Part shown: piece by piece, positions 15,434-23,490 of the stretch
Layout of the letters: each line of letters starts with the position of its first letter
How positions within the stretch are numbered: the stretch's first letter is position 1
NCBI GenBank assembly: GCA_902494765.1
Contig: CABUUK010000018.1
Span: forward strand, 1 to 35,934
DNA length: 35,934 nucleotides
From: an uncultured Collinsella sp.
GTDB lineage: Bacteria; Actinomycetota; Coriobacteriia; Coriobacteriales; Coriobacteriaceae
Direction of reading: 5' to 3'
The notes under the pieces: generated by a model
What the model was told of the DNA's origin: nothing
Seen by the model: only the letters and a program-made list of their open reading frames with translations
The model's database searches: none
Translations under genes and position numbers: made by a program

Positions 15434-16444
15434 ATGGATATCAAAACACGCAACATAGCAACGCCCGCCGCGGATGCGCCAACGACGCAGCCTGCCTCCG
15501 TTCCCGCACCTGTCGTGGGCCGTTTTGCCCCGTCGCCCTCGGGCCGCATGCACCTGGGCAACGTGTTCAGCTGCCTGTGCGCGTGGCTTTCGGCCCGCAG
15601 CCAGGGCGGCAGCATCGTGCTGCGCATCGAGGACCTGGACGATCGCTGCAAGCGCCCCGAGCTTGCCGCTCAGCTGATTGACGATCTGGCCTGGCTAGGG
15701 CTTCAGTGGGACGAAGGCCCCTACTACCAGCACGATCGCCTCGACCTGTACGAGGGCGCCTTGCGCCAGCTGCAAGACGCCAGCCTCACCTACCCCTGCT
15801 TTTGCACGCGTGCCGAGCTCCACGCTGCGAGCGCGCCGCACGCCAGCGACGGCACGCCCATCTACCGCGGTGCCTGCCGAGGCCTTTCTGCCGAGGAGGT
15901 TACCCGCCGCAGCGCCCTGCGCGCCCCGGCCACGCGTCTGCGCGTGCCCGACATCGACGACCTCGCGGGCGACGTGATCGAATTCGTGGACCGCACGTAC
16001 GGGGCCCAATGCGAGGCGCTCGCCACCGAGTGCGGCGATTTTTTGGTGCGCCGCAGCGACGGCGTTTTTGCCTATCAGCTAGCCGTGGTGGTCGACGACG
16101 CCGCCATGGGCGTCACCGAGGTCGTGCGCGGATGCGACCTGCTGGGCTCCGCGCCCCGCCAAATCTACCTGCAGCATCTGCTGGGACTTCCCACGCCGCA
16201 CTACGCGCACATTCCGCTGCTCATGTCGCCGGACGGCCGCCGCCTTTCCAAGCGCGACCGCGACCTGGACCTGGGCGAGCTCCGCGCCCGCTTTGGCACG
16301 CCCGAGGCACTGCTGGGCTGGCTCGCCAGGCAAACGGGCATCGCACCGGACGCCACACCGCGCTCTGCTGAGCAGCTGGTCGAGCACTTTAGCTGGGATG
16401 TCATCCGCGCGCACCGGGAGAACATCACTGTAACGGCCGAGTAG
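15434..16444 (+). CDS. gluQ: Glutamyl-queuosine tRNA(Asp) synthetase
   Basis: 336 residues. A shortened GluRS catalytic core without the anticodon-binding domain, as in GluQ/YadB, which attaches glutamate to the queuosine base of tRNA-Asp rather than to the tRNA end. Visible features: the HIGH-type signature RFAPSPSGRMHLGN (30-43), RIEDLDDRC, zinc ligands in the pattern PCFC (122, 124) ... YRGAC (144, 148), GDFLVRRSDGVFAYQLAVVVDDA and the KMSKS-like RRLSKRD. Length is a little above the usual 290-310 because of about 28 Pro/Ala-rich residues at the N-terminus. The start may be leaderless. It implies that the host makes or salvages queuosine. Confidence 0.93.
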   Translation: MDIKTRNIATPAADAPTTQPASVPAPVVGRFAPSPSGRMHLGNVFSCLCAWLSARSQGGSIVLRIEDLDDRCKRPELAAQLIDDLAWLGLQWDEGPYYQHDRLDLYEGALRQLQDASLTYPCFCTRAELHAASAPHASDGTPIYRGACRGLSAEEVTRRSALRAPATRLRVPDIDDLAGDVIEFVDRTYGAQCEALATECGDFLVRRSDGVFAYQLAVVVDDAAMGVTEVVRGCDLLGSAPRQIYLQHLLGLPTPHYAHIPLLMSPDGRRLSKRDRDLDLGELRARFGTPEALLGWLARQTGIAPDATPRSAEQLVEHFSWDVIRAHRENITVTAE

Positions 16445-16459
16445 CCAGCCACCCCGCCA

Positions 16460-17185
16460 CTACGCAACATCCCAGGGCTGGAGTTCGTCACCCAGGCGAA
16501 CGATGTGGTCGTAGAGCACGGTGTGGCGCTCGGCCGGGTTGGCATCCCGATGAAAATGCCCGTAATACCAGCGTTTGTAGTCCATGCGATCTTCCAGCTC
16601 ATCGAAAAATGCCGTAAGCCGATCAACGGCGGGGTAATTCCAGCCGGGTGCCGGATAAAGCGTGGGCGAAAGCATGCGCGTCGAGCAGGTGTGGGTGACC
16701 ACGTAGTCGACCTTCCAACCCACGCTGTCGAGCTTTGCCCGCGCCTCCTCAAAGTTGCGCTCATCCGGCAGCTCCTGCGGCCACCAGCTGGAATAGGGAA
16801 TGCGGTATTCCTTATCCACACTCGTGGCGCCGCCCATGGTAAAAATCGTTGAGCCGTCAAGCTCAAAAACCTCGCCGCGCGTCAGGCGCCGTATGGGAGA
16901 GGTATCCGACAGGCGCTGCGTCAGCCCACCGTGCCACAACTCCATGGGACGCTCCGCCCAGTGATCGAAACGCTCGTGGTTGCCGTCGACGAGCAGCACG
17001 GTATAGGGGCGCGACTCCAGCCAAGCGATGTCGGCGCACTCCTCGGCAGAGAAATCCCACGGAAAGCCAAAGTCGCCCGCAACAATCAGATAGTCGTCGC
17101 TCGTCAGACTATCCCCAAGCTCCCAATCGCGCAGCTTTTGCATGTCGAGGCCGCCGTGAATATCGCCTGTCACATAGACCGTCAT
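16460..17185 (-). CDS. Calcineurin-like metallophosphoesterase
   Basis: 241 residues. The binuclear-metal motifs appear in order: GDIHG (7), AGDFGFPW, DGNHERFD, VVTHTCS and YYGHFHRD. Such proteins hydrolyse phosphodiesters or phosphomonoesters; the substrate cannot be told from sequence. The start overlaps the stop of the next upstream gene by 4 bp (ATGA), so both are translated from one mRNA. The two enzymes belong to different subgroups and are not recent duplicates. The 3' end is only 15 bp from the gluQ stop, convergent, with no obvious terminator. Confidence 0.93.
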   Translation of the reverse strand: MTVYVTGDIHGGLDMQKLRDWELGDSLTSDDYLIVAGDFGFPWDFSAEECADIAWLESRPYTVLLVDGNHERFDHWAERPMELWHGGLTQRLSDTSPIRRLTRGEVFELDGSTIFTMGGATSVDKEYRIPYSSWWPQELPDERNFEEARAKLDSVGWKVDYVVTHTCSTRMLSPTLYPAPGWNYPAVDRLTAFFDELEDRMDYKRWYYGHFHRDANPAERHTVLYDHIVRLGDELQPWDVA

Positions 17186-17850
17186 CGGATCACCACTTCC
17201 CTCTTATAGGCTTCGAGATCGTGCTCGATCTGCTCGTCACCCGTGGCGTTGACCCACCACGGCCATTTAACGCACCGCATCGGCTCGTCTACCCGCGCAA
17301 ACCACGACCTGAGCTCATCCAGACTTACCGGGGCGTAGCCGTTAGCGTCCATGCCCACGTCATAGCGCAGCAACCCCTGTCTGAGGTTGAACTTGTTGTA
17401 CGAGCCGCCGCAGCTGTGGATATGCCCGTGCAGATGCCAGCTGCCGTGCGACATGCCCTGCCAGTCGACCATGGGATAGTGACTCAGCACGATTTTTTGG
17501 CGGTCGATCTTGAGCACGCAAATGGGCGGCTCAACGATAAAAGCATCCGCTACCGCAGGCTGCGTCCAGTCCTTGTCATGGTTGCCGGGCAGCAGGTGGA
17601 CGCGTTTGCAGGCAATGCTTTTGCGCAGCTCGTAGGCATCTTGGACCGTCATCTTAAAGCTAAAGTCGCCCAAGATGTAGAGCTCGTCATCCGCAGCAAC
17701 TTTGCTGTTAATGTTGGCGACCATGGCGTCGTTCATCTGCGCAACAGTCGACCAAGGCCTATCGCTAAGCCGTAGCATGTTCTCGTGTCCAAAATGAGTA
17801 TCGCTGGTAAACCAGATCACGGGGTGCTCCTGTTGCTGCGGGGTATCCAT
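17182..17850 (-). CDS. Metallophosphoesterase, second of the pair
   Basis: 222 residues. Metal-site motifs: TSDTHFGHENML, LGDFSF, PGNHD, VLSHYPMVDW and HLHGHIH. The TSDTHFGH start and LSHYP motif are those of the small YfcE/YmdB-like phosphoesterases often annotated as hydrolases near tRNA or RNA-repair genes; the substrate is unknown. It lies 10 bp after a small membrane-protein gene and overlaps the next phosphoesterase by 4 bp, forming a three-gene operon. Confidence 0.92.
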   Translation of the reverse strand: MDTPQQQEHPVIWFTSDTHFGHENMLRLSDRPWSTVAQMNDAMVANINSKVAADDELYILGDFSFKMTVQDAYELRKSIACKRVHLLPGNHDKDWTQPAVADAFIVEPPICVLKIDRQKIVLSHYPMVDWQGMSHGSWHLHGHIHSCGGSYNKFNLRQGLLRYDVGMDANGYAPVSLDELRSWFARVDEPMRCVKWPWWVNATGDEQIEHDLEAYKREVVIR

Positions 17851-17860
17851 CCCTTAGGGC

Positions 17861-18100
17861 TTACCCTTCATTCTTCCATCCAAACGGGTCAAGCACCCAA
17901 AAAATCAGATCGAGCACGCCGCCGGTCATCATGGCGGCGGCAAGGGCCATGCAAACGTGCAGAGAGCTGGCACTTCGAAGCACGTCGAACGGCCCCAGAA
18001 CAGCCAGCAGCGCGACCGCTGCACCGGCCGCGCACAGCGCGAGGCACGGTCCCGCGTCCTTGACGCACTTCTTTGCGAGATGCTTGGTGTTGTCACTCAT
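17861..18100 (-). CDS. Small two-helix membrane protein
   Basis: 79 residues from the ATG at 18100 (AAGGAG about 10 bp upstream); an in-frame ATG at 18139 is less likely. Two hydrophobic segments, PCLALCAAGAAVALLAVLG and LHVCMALAAAMMTGGVLDLIFWVLD, make it a hairpin membrane protein with a short Lys-rich N-terminus. No family recognised. It is the first gene of the operon with the two metallophosphoesterases and might anchor or assist them, but nothing in the sequence proves that. Confidence 0.75.
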   Translation of the reverse strand: MSDNTKHLAKKCVKDAGPCLALCAAGAAVALLAVLGPFDVLRSASSLHVCMALAAAMMTGGVLDLIFWVLDPFGWKNEG

Positions 18101-18300
18101 CAATATCGAACTCCTTAGAGGGTCGCTGTTCGGGTACATGCCGCCGCGGCAGAGCAGGGCGGCAGGGTAAGTGTCCCATGCCGTGCGGACACGTGTGCAA
18201 GCTCATGCCAAACTGCCAACCCCAATCGTCATACATCTAAAATACGAACGATCGATCTGTTATCCTGGCGCCAACATAGTCTTTCGAAAGGTTTGCCGGG

Positions 18301-21177
18301 ATGACTACGCAGCGACAGATTGATATTGAATTCGACTCGCTTACACGCGAGAACGATTCACCCAAGCTCATCGCCAACTCGAAGGCGACAGGCGGAACAC
18401 TACTATCCGTTATCAAGGAGCAGCTCTCAGCCTGCGGCTCTTTTGACTTTTGCGTAGCGTTTGTTGCAGACGGCGGCCTTCAAATCCTGGTCGAGACGTT
18501 CCAGGAGCTCAAGCAGCGTGGCATTAAGGGCAGGCTGCTCACGTCCACCTATCTCAACTTCAACTCACCCGATGTCTTTCGCAAGCTCCTGGAATACGAC
18601 AACATGGAAGTTCGCGTATTCCAGGGTAATTTGCATGCCAAGGGATACATTTTTGATAAGGGCGAAACCAGCACGGTCATCGTCGGCAGCTCCAACATGA
18701 CGCAGACCGCTCTCACCTGCAATAAAGAATGGAATGTGCTGTACCAGACTGTCGAGAACAGCCGCCTACTCAACGAACTGAGGGGCGAGTTCAATTCGTT
18801 GTGGAACGATACCTCAACCGTTTTGCTTTCCCAAGACTGGATTGAGAACTATGCCGCATATCGATCGGCACGTCCGCCAAAGCCCAAATCGAAACCGACA
18901 TTCAAATCTGCGGAAACGCCGGCGCAGAATGACCTCGAAGAAATCAAGCCCAATAAAATGCAGCAGCGCGCCCTTGAGGCGCTCGGTGCAATCCACCGCA
19001 AGGACGAGACCCGCGCCCTGCTGGTCTCGGCAACCGGCACCGGCAAGACCTTCCTTTCGGCGTTCGACGTGCTCGCAACTAAACCCCGGCGCGTCCTCTT
19101 TCTTGCGCACCGCCGGCGCATTATCGACGCCTCCCGCGCAAGCTACGAACGCCTCTTAGGTAGTACCTATACGTTCGATGCCTATCAAACTGGCAAGCAT
19201 ATAAGCAATGCTACCTGCGTTTTTGCCATGTGTTCTTCGGTCGCCAAACATCTGAGCGATTTCCGCCCCGATGAGTTCGACTACATCGTCATCGACGAGG
19301 CCCACCGAACGGGATCCCAGGGTTACCAATCCATCATGTCGCACTTTGCGCCTCGGTTTTATCTGGGTATGACCGCTACGCCTAATCGCACCGACGGCTA
19401 TGACGTCTTTGCCCTTTTCAATCACGTCATCGCGTTCCAGATCACGCTGCAGGACGCTTTGGCCGAGGAGATGTTAGCCCCCTTCCATTATTTTGGCATT
19501 CACGATCTGGAGATTGACGATGAGACAATCGAAGATACCGCCCTGTTCGGGCGCTTGACATCCGATGAGCGCGTGCGTCACATCACCGAGAAAATCGAAG
19601 AGTATAGCGTCACCAAAAGCAACCGCAGGGGCTTAATTTTCTGCAATCGAAACGCCGAGGCAAAAGAGTTGTCATGCAAATTCAACGCTCTCGGATATCG
19701 AACGGCTGCGATTAGCGGTCAAGATCCCGATGAAGTCCGCGATGCCGCTATCAGCCGGCTTGAAGCCGGCGAGCTCGAGTACATCTTCTCGGTCGATATC
19801 ATGAACGAAGGCGTCGACATCCCCTCGCTCAATCAGATCATCATGCTTCGACGCACCGACTCCGCAATCATCTTTATTCAACAGCTCGGACGAGGTTTGC
19901 GCCTGAATGATGGCAAGGAATACGCTCTGGTACTCGACTTTATTGGCAATTACCAGAGCAACTTCCTGGTGCCCATCGCACTTTCGGGTGACAAGACGTA
20001 TAACAAAGACCGCCTGCGTCGTCTCGTCCAAGAGGGCGATTCGGCGATACCCGGATGCTCGACCGTGAGCTTCGATCGTATTTCTGAGGCACGCATTTAC
20101 AAGGCCATCGACGGCGGCGATTTCACCTCCGTCAGGTTTTTGAAAAACGAATATCTCGACTTGCGCCAAAAACTCGGCAAGATTCCCTCGCTGCTCGAAT
20201 TTGATCGTAACGGCTCCATCGATCCACTGCTTATCTTCAAGAATAGCGGCCTGGGGTCCTACCACGCATTTCTTTCCAAATACGAGCCGGACTACACGGT
20301 TCAATTTACCTCTGATCAGACCGAGATTCTCAAATTTATTTCTCAAAAACTTGCCGCGGGCAAGCGATTCGAAGACCTCTATTTGCTTCAAACGCTCGTC
20401 GAAGCCGGACACGAGGGCTACTGGCATATGCGCGAGGCTGCGCTTAGGAACTACCGCGCACAGCTTAAGGACAGCGCCGTTAGGTCGGCAATCGCAGTCC
20501 TTAAGGGCGACTTTGCCACTCCTAAGGATTTCGTTTCCCTGCTTATTGACGATGGATGCGGACCTCGTCTGACCGAAGCGTTTGCGACCGCCCTGCGCAA
20601 CGCAGAGTTCAAGCGTCAGATTCTCGAGGTGCTGGATTTTGGTATTGAGCGCAACCGACTCGACTATGCCGAGACGTACGAAAACACAAATTTCGTTCTC
20701 AACGCCAAGTACACGTACGAGGAGGTTTGCCGTCTGATGAACTGGCAAAAGAACATCAACGGCCAAAACCTTGGCGGATACTTCTACGATGAGAAGACCA
20801 ATACATTCCCCGTGTTTATTAACTATGACAAGGCTCCCGACATTAGTGAGTCAATTCAGTATGAAGACCGCTTTGTTTCGCCGAGCAAGCTCATCGCAAT
20901 CTCGAAGGGCAACCGCACGCTCAACTCCCCCGAGATTTTGCGACTGCAGGCATGGCCGGGAAACGGCCTGAAGACGTATTTGTTTATGCGAAAGAACAAG
21001 GACGATAAGGGCGGTAAGGAGTTCTATTTCTTAGGCGAAATGCATCCGACCGGCGAGTTCGAAGCTATTAAAACTAAGAGCGGCGACAACGCCGTCGAAA
21101 TCGAATATGAGCTCAATGCACCCGTGAGGCAAGACATTTACGAGTTTATGCTCAGCGATTTGAGCGAAGCCGAGTAA
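18301..21177 (+). CDS. PLD-nuclease / SF2 helicase / DUF3427 protein
   Basis: 958 residues. The N-terminal phospholipase-D-like domain carries one HKD motif: LHAKGYIFD (His112, Lys114, Asp119) and GSSN (129-132). Then a superfamily 2 helicase core: Walker A SATGTGKT (243-250), DEAH (332-335), TATPNRTDG (358), LIFCNRNAEAKEL, VDIMNEGVDIPSLNQIIMLRRTDS and QLGRGLRL. The C-terminal third matches DUF3427 in position and ends with NGQNLGGYFYDEKTNTFPVFINYDK...YLFMRKNK...YFLGEMHPTGEFEAI. Proteins of this plan are found scattered in accessory regions and are suspected to act in DNA repair or defence. GC content is visibly below that of the neighbours. A Nudix gene faces it 40 bp downstream. The start at ATG 18301 has only a weak AAAGG 11 bp upstream. 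Confidence 0.93.
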   Translation: MTTQRQIDIEFDSLTRENDSPKLIANSKATGGTLLSVIKEQLSACGSFDFCVAFVADGGLQILVETFQELKQRGIKGRLLTSTYLNFNSPDVFRKLLEYDNMEVRVFQGNLHAKGYIFDKGETSTVIVGSSNMTQTALTCNKEWNVLYQTVENSRLLNELRGEFNSLWNDTSTVLLSQDWIENYAAYRSARPPKPKSKPTFKSAETPAQNDLEEIKPNKMQQRALEALGAIHRKDETRALLVSATGTGKTFLSAFDVLATKPRRVLFLAHRRRIIDASRASYERLLGSTYTFDAYQTGKHISNATCVFAMCSSVAKHLSDFRPDEFDYIVIDEAHRTGSQGYQSIMSHFAPRFYLGMTATPNRTDGYDVFALFNHVIAFQITLQDALAEEMLAPFHYFGIHDLEIDDETIEDTALFGRLTSDERVRHITEKIEEYSVTKSNRRGLIFCNRNAEAKELSCKFNALGYRTAAISGQDPDEVRDAAISRLEAGELEYIFSVDIMNEGVDIPSLNQIIMLRRTDSAIIFIQQLGRGLRLNDGKEYALVLDFIGNYQSNFLVPIALSGDKTYNKDRLRRLVQEGDSAIPGCSTVSFDRISEARIYKAIDGGDFTSVRFLKNEYLDLRQKLGKIPSLLEFDRNGSIDPLLIFKNSGLGSYHAFLSKYEPDYTVQFTSDQTEILKFISQKLAAGKRFEDLYLLQTLVEAGHEGYWHMREAALRNYRAQLKDSAVRSAIAVLKGDFATPKDFVSLLIDDGCGPRLTEAFATALRNAEFKRQILEVLDFGIERNRLDYAETYENTNFVLNAKYTYEEVCRLMNWQKNINGQNLGGYFYDEKTNTFPVFINYDKAPDISESIQYEDRFVSPSKLIAISKGNRTLNSPEILRLQAWPGNGLKTYLFMRKNKDDKGGKEFYFLGEMHPTGEFEAIKTKSGDNAVEIEYELNAPVRQDIYEFMLSDLSEAE

Positions 21178-21183
21178 CAAATA

Positions 21184-21218
21184 GGAGCGGGCCGCCATGT
21201 GACGCCCGCCCCTTTCTT
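21184..21218 (+). terminator. Terminator between helicase and Nudix genes
   Basis: GGAGCGGGC (21184-21192) and GCCCGCCCC (21204-21212) form a stem with one mismatch, followed by TTTCTT. It closes the helicase transcript in the 39-bp gap between convergent genes. Confidence 0.7.
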
Positions 21219-21612
21219 ACTTAAGCCCGAGTTTCTTTTCGAGCTCCCTAACGACTTTAACGTCTGCCGGAAGCCAATCGACATCCCACAGGTTATTGGT
21301 ATCAAGCCATTTCATATCCTCGTGAGCGTGCTCTTTGAACTCCCCCGAAAGGATGTTAGCTAGATAGCACTGCATCGACAGGTGAAACGTCGCGTAATCA
21401 TGCTCGACCGTGCAAAGATAGTCGAGGTTACCGATCGTGACCTCGAGCTCTTCTTGAATCTCGCGCACGATTGCCTGCTCGCCGGTCTCGCCCGGCTCGA
21501 GCTTGCCACCCGGAAATTCCCAGCCGTCTTTAAACTCACCATAGCCGCGCTGGCAGCTCAGGATTTTTCCGTCCTTCTGAATAATCGCTGCTGCAACATT
21601 GATTGATTTCAT
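21217..21612 (-). CDS. Nudix hydrolase (MutT / CTP pyrophosphohydrolase type)
   Basis: 131 residues, with GGAGAGG about 11 bp before the ATG. The Nudix box is visible as GGKLEPGETGEQAIVREIQEEL, with Glu instead of the usual final Gly. Other family marks are VAAAIIQKDGKILSCQRGYGEFKDGWEFPGG and HEDMKWLDTNNLWDVDWLPAD near the end. Proteins of this group remove oxidised nucleotides such as 8-oxo-dGTP or hydrolyse (d)CTP derivatives. It faces the PLD-helicase-DUF3427 gene; to my knowledge such helicases often have a Nudix partner, so a joint function is possible. Confidence 0.93.
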   Translation of the reverse strand: MKSINVAAAIIQKDGKILSCQRGYGEFKDGWEFPGGKLEPGETGEQAIVREIQEELEVTIGNLDYLCTVEHDYATFHLSMQCYLANILSGEFKEHAHEDMKWLDTNNLWDVDWLPADVKVVRELEKKLGLK

Positions 21613-21747
21613 AACTAGTTATCACCTCTCCAGTTGAGCCCAACCAGTATAGGCGATCGGCCGCCCGCCATGTCCCAGTCGCCTGAAAACCGCCTGCTCG
21701 ACCAACCCTTGACGCCGACTTGCTACCGGCTCACCATCCCTCGCTAT

Positions 21748-21929
21748 CGAGGTCTAATACTTTTCCGCGAAGTGAACGTCTGTTTTAGGACCCCTGAAGC
21801 ATCCACATTTTTCGTCGGCAAGATCGCAGGATTCCAGTATCGAAACCGCAGGAAACGATGTCCTTAAAGTGTCGATGCTTCGGGGGTCCGTTTTAGCTCG
21901 TTCACTTCTCGGAAAAGTATTAGACCTCG
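21748..21929. repeat. 182-bp inverted-repeat element
   Basis: Outer arms at 21748-21778 and 21899-21929 (starting CGAGGTCTAATACTTTTCC) match at 30 of 31 positions. Inner arms GGACCCCTGAAGCAT (21788-21802) and ATGCTTCGGGGGTCC (21875-21889) match at 14 of 15. The centre is about 70 bp and partly self-complementary. No ORF fits inside. The structure resembles a MITE or a large cruciform element; no target-site duplication is evident at its edges. Confidence 0.9.
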
Positions 21930-21997
21930 CTGCTAGCTACCCAGAAGGACACCTCTTCCTTCCCCACTGCCACCCAAAAACTCATCCAACATTAATC

Positions 21998-22025
21998 TTG
22001 GCTCAAGAATCGCTTAATCTATAAC
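21998..22025 (+). promoter_or_regulatory. Likely promoter of the DUF4342-RR-HK operon
   Basis: TTGGCT (21998-22003) and TATAAC (22020-22025) are separated by 16 bp, about 120 bp before the first gene. Pattern-based only. Confidence 0.4.
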
Positions 22026-22143
22026 CTGCACTATAGAGTTCGACCAAGGGCGGGGCGGCGCCGCGCAGCGCAGGCCGCCGAACGCAACGCTCGCGCCCGG
22101 GCAGATCGTCCGGCGTCGCGCCCATCGAACGAAAGGACAGGTC

Positions 22144-22686
22144 ATGGACGACCTCGAAAAAGTTGAAACCATCCGCACCAAGTGCAACGTGAGCTACACC
22201 GATGCCAAGGCCGCGCTCGACGCCGCCGACGGTAACGTCTTGGATGCCATCATTTGGCTCGAGTCGCAGGGCAAGACCCAGACCACGTCGGCGCACGCCG
22301 CCACCGAGTCCGCGCCAGTCGATGAGCCCTCGGCCGAGATGGTCGCCGCGCAGGCCGCCTACGAAAAGTCGAGCGAAAAGACCGACTTCTCCAAGAAGAT
22401 GGACAGCGTGTGGGAGTACCTCAAAAAGCTCTTCCGCCTGAGCCTGGACACCAAGTTTATCGCCACGCGCCGCGATGCGATCATCCTCAACATCCCCATC
22501 CTGATCCCCATCGTCGCGCTGTTTGCTTGGGGCGCCACGATATGGCTGATGCTGATTGGCCTGTTCTTTGGCATGCGCTACCGCATCGACAGCGACGGCG
22601 ACGTGCCCGGCAGCATCAACAACCTTATGAATCACGCCGCCGATGCCGCGGACGACATCAAACAAAATCTGAACGACGACAAGTAA
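22144..22686 (+). CDS. UBA-like / DUF4342 membrane protein
   Basis: 180 residues, with GAAAGGA before the ATG. The first 45 residues, DLEKVETIRTKCNVSYTDAKAALDAADGNVLDAIIWLESQG, form a UBA/TS-N-like three-helix domain. After a Ala/Glu-rich linker comes the DUF4342 region with LFRLSLDTKFIATRRDAIILNIPILIPIVALFAWGATIWLMLIGLFFGMRYRI, one long or two short membrane segments, and a polar tail. The function is unknown. It lies 18 bp before a response-regulator gene and is probably co-transcribed with that two-component system, hinting at a role in its signal input or output. Confidence 0.9.
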   Translation: MDDLEKVETIRTKCNVSYTDAKAALDAADGNVLDAIIWLESQGKTQTTSAHAATESAPVDEPSAEMVAAQAAYEKSSEKTDFSKKMDSVWEYLKKLFRLSLDTKFIATRRDAIILNIPILIPIVALFAWGATIWLMLIGLFFGMRYRIDSDGDVPGSINNLMNHAADAADDIKQNLNDDK

Positions 22687-22704
22687 TCGCAGACGGGGGC
22701 ACGC

Positions 22705-23490
22705 ATGGCACGGATTCTGATCGTAGAGGACGAGGAGAAAATCGCCCGCTTTGTGACGCTCGAGCTGGAGCACGAGGGCTACCAGGTGGAGCACGCCGCC
22801 GACGGCCGCACCGCCGTGGACCTGGCACTGGAGCGCGACTACGATCTGATTCTGCTCGATGTGCTGTTGCCGCAGCTCAACGGCATGGAGGTCCTGCGGC
22901 GTGTCCGCAAGCACAAGGACGTGCCGGTGATCATGGTCACCGCGCGCGATGCCGTGATGGATAAGGTTGCCGGGCTCGATGCCGGTGCCGACGATTACCT
23001 GACCAAGCCGTTTGCGATCGAGGAGCTGTTCGCACGGATTCGCGTGGCGCTGAAGCGCTCGGAGGCCGCGCGGACGGCTTCGGGCGTTGGCGGCGCCGGC
23101 GCCAGGGCTGGCGTAGCGAGCGGCACGGCCGCCGGTATCGCCACAATGTCCCCGGCAACCGACACGGCCCAGACCGCTGCCGCGCCCTCCCCCGCCACGC
23201 TCACTGTGGGCTCAGTCGTGCTCGACCCCGACCGCCGCGAAGTCACGGTCGGCGGCTCGCCCATCGCGCTCACGGCCCGCGAGTTCGACGTTCTCGCCCT
23301 GCTTATGGCGCACGCCGGCACCGTGCTCACGCGCGAGCGCATCGCGCACGAAGCGCTGGGCTACGAATACGTGGGCGACACCAACAACGTCGACGTACAC
23401 ATCGCGCACCTGCGTGCCAAGATCGAGGACGCCGGCAGCGCCCGCATCATCCAGACCGTGCGCGGGGTGGGCTATGTCTGCCGTGCGTAA
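22705..23490 (+). CDS. OmpR-family response regulator
   Basis: 261 residues. The receiver domain has EDEEK, the phospho-acceptor in LILLDVLLPQLNG, VTARDA and the conserved Lys in YLTKPF. The C-terminal winged helix runs from VGGSPIALTAREFDVLALLMAHAGTVLTRERI to VDVHIAHLRAKIEDAGSARIIQTVRGVGYVCRA. An unusually long Ala/Gly/Thr linker of about 45 residues (about 123-165) joins the domains. The stop overlaps the kinase start by 17 bp. Its targets are unknown. Confidence 0.95.
   Translation: MARILIVEDEEKIARFVTLELEHEGYQVEHAADGRTAVDLALERDYDLILLDVLLPQLNGMEVLRRVRKHKDVPVIMVTARDAVMDKVAGLDAGADDYLTKPFAIEELFARIRVALKRSEAARTASGVGGAGARAGVASGTAAGIATMSPATDTAQTAAAPSPATLTVGSVVLDPDRREVTVGGSPIALTAREFDVLALLMAHAGTVLTRERIAHEALGYEYVGDTNNVDVHIAHLRAKIEDAGSARIIQTVRGVGYVCRA

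Larger units (their letters stand above)
21613..22143. other. Gene-free stretch with a giant hairpin
   Basis: 531 bp between the divergent Nudix and UBA-domain genes. The left half holds the inverted repeat at 21748-21929. The right half holds a likely promoter (21998-22025) and a GC-rich leader of about 110 bp before the UBA/DUF4342 gene. No ORF in it is credible. Confidence 0.6.

Noticed and set aside
22003..22914. 303-residue minus-strand reading frame opposite the DUF4342 and response-regulator genes
   Set aside because: Shadow frame; the plus strand carries recognisable UBA/DUF4342 and receiver domains.
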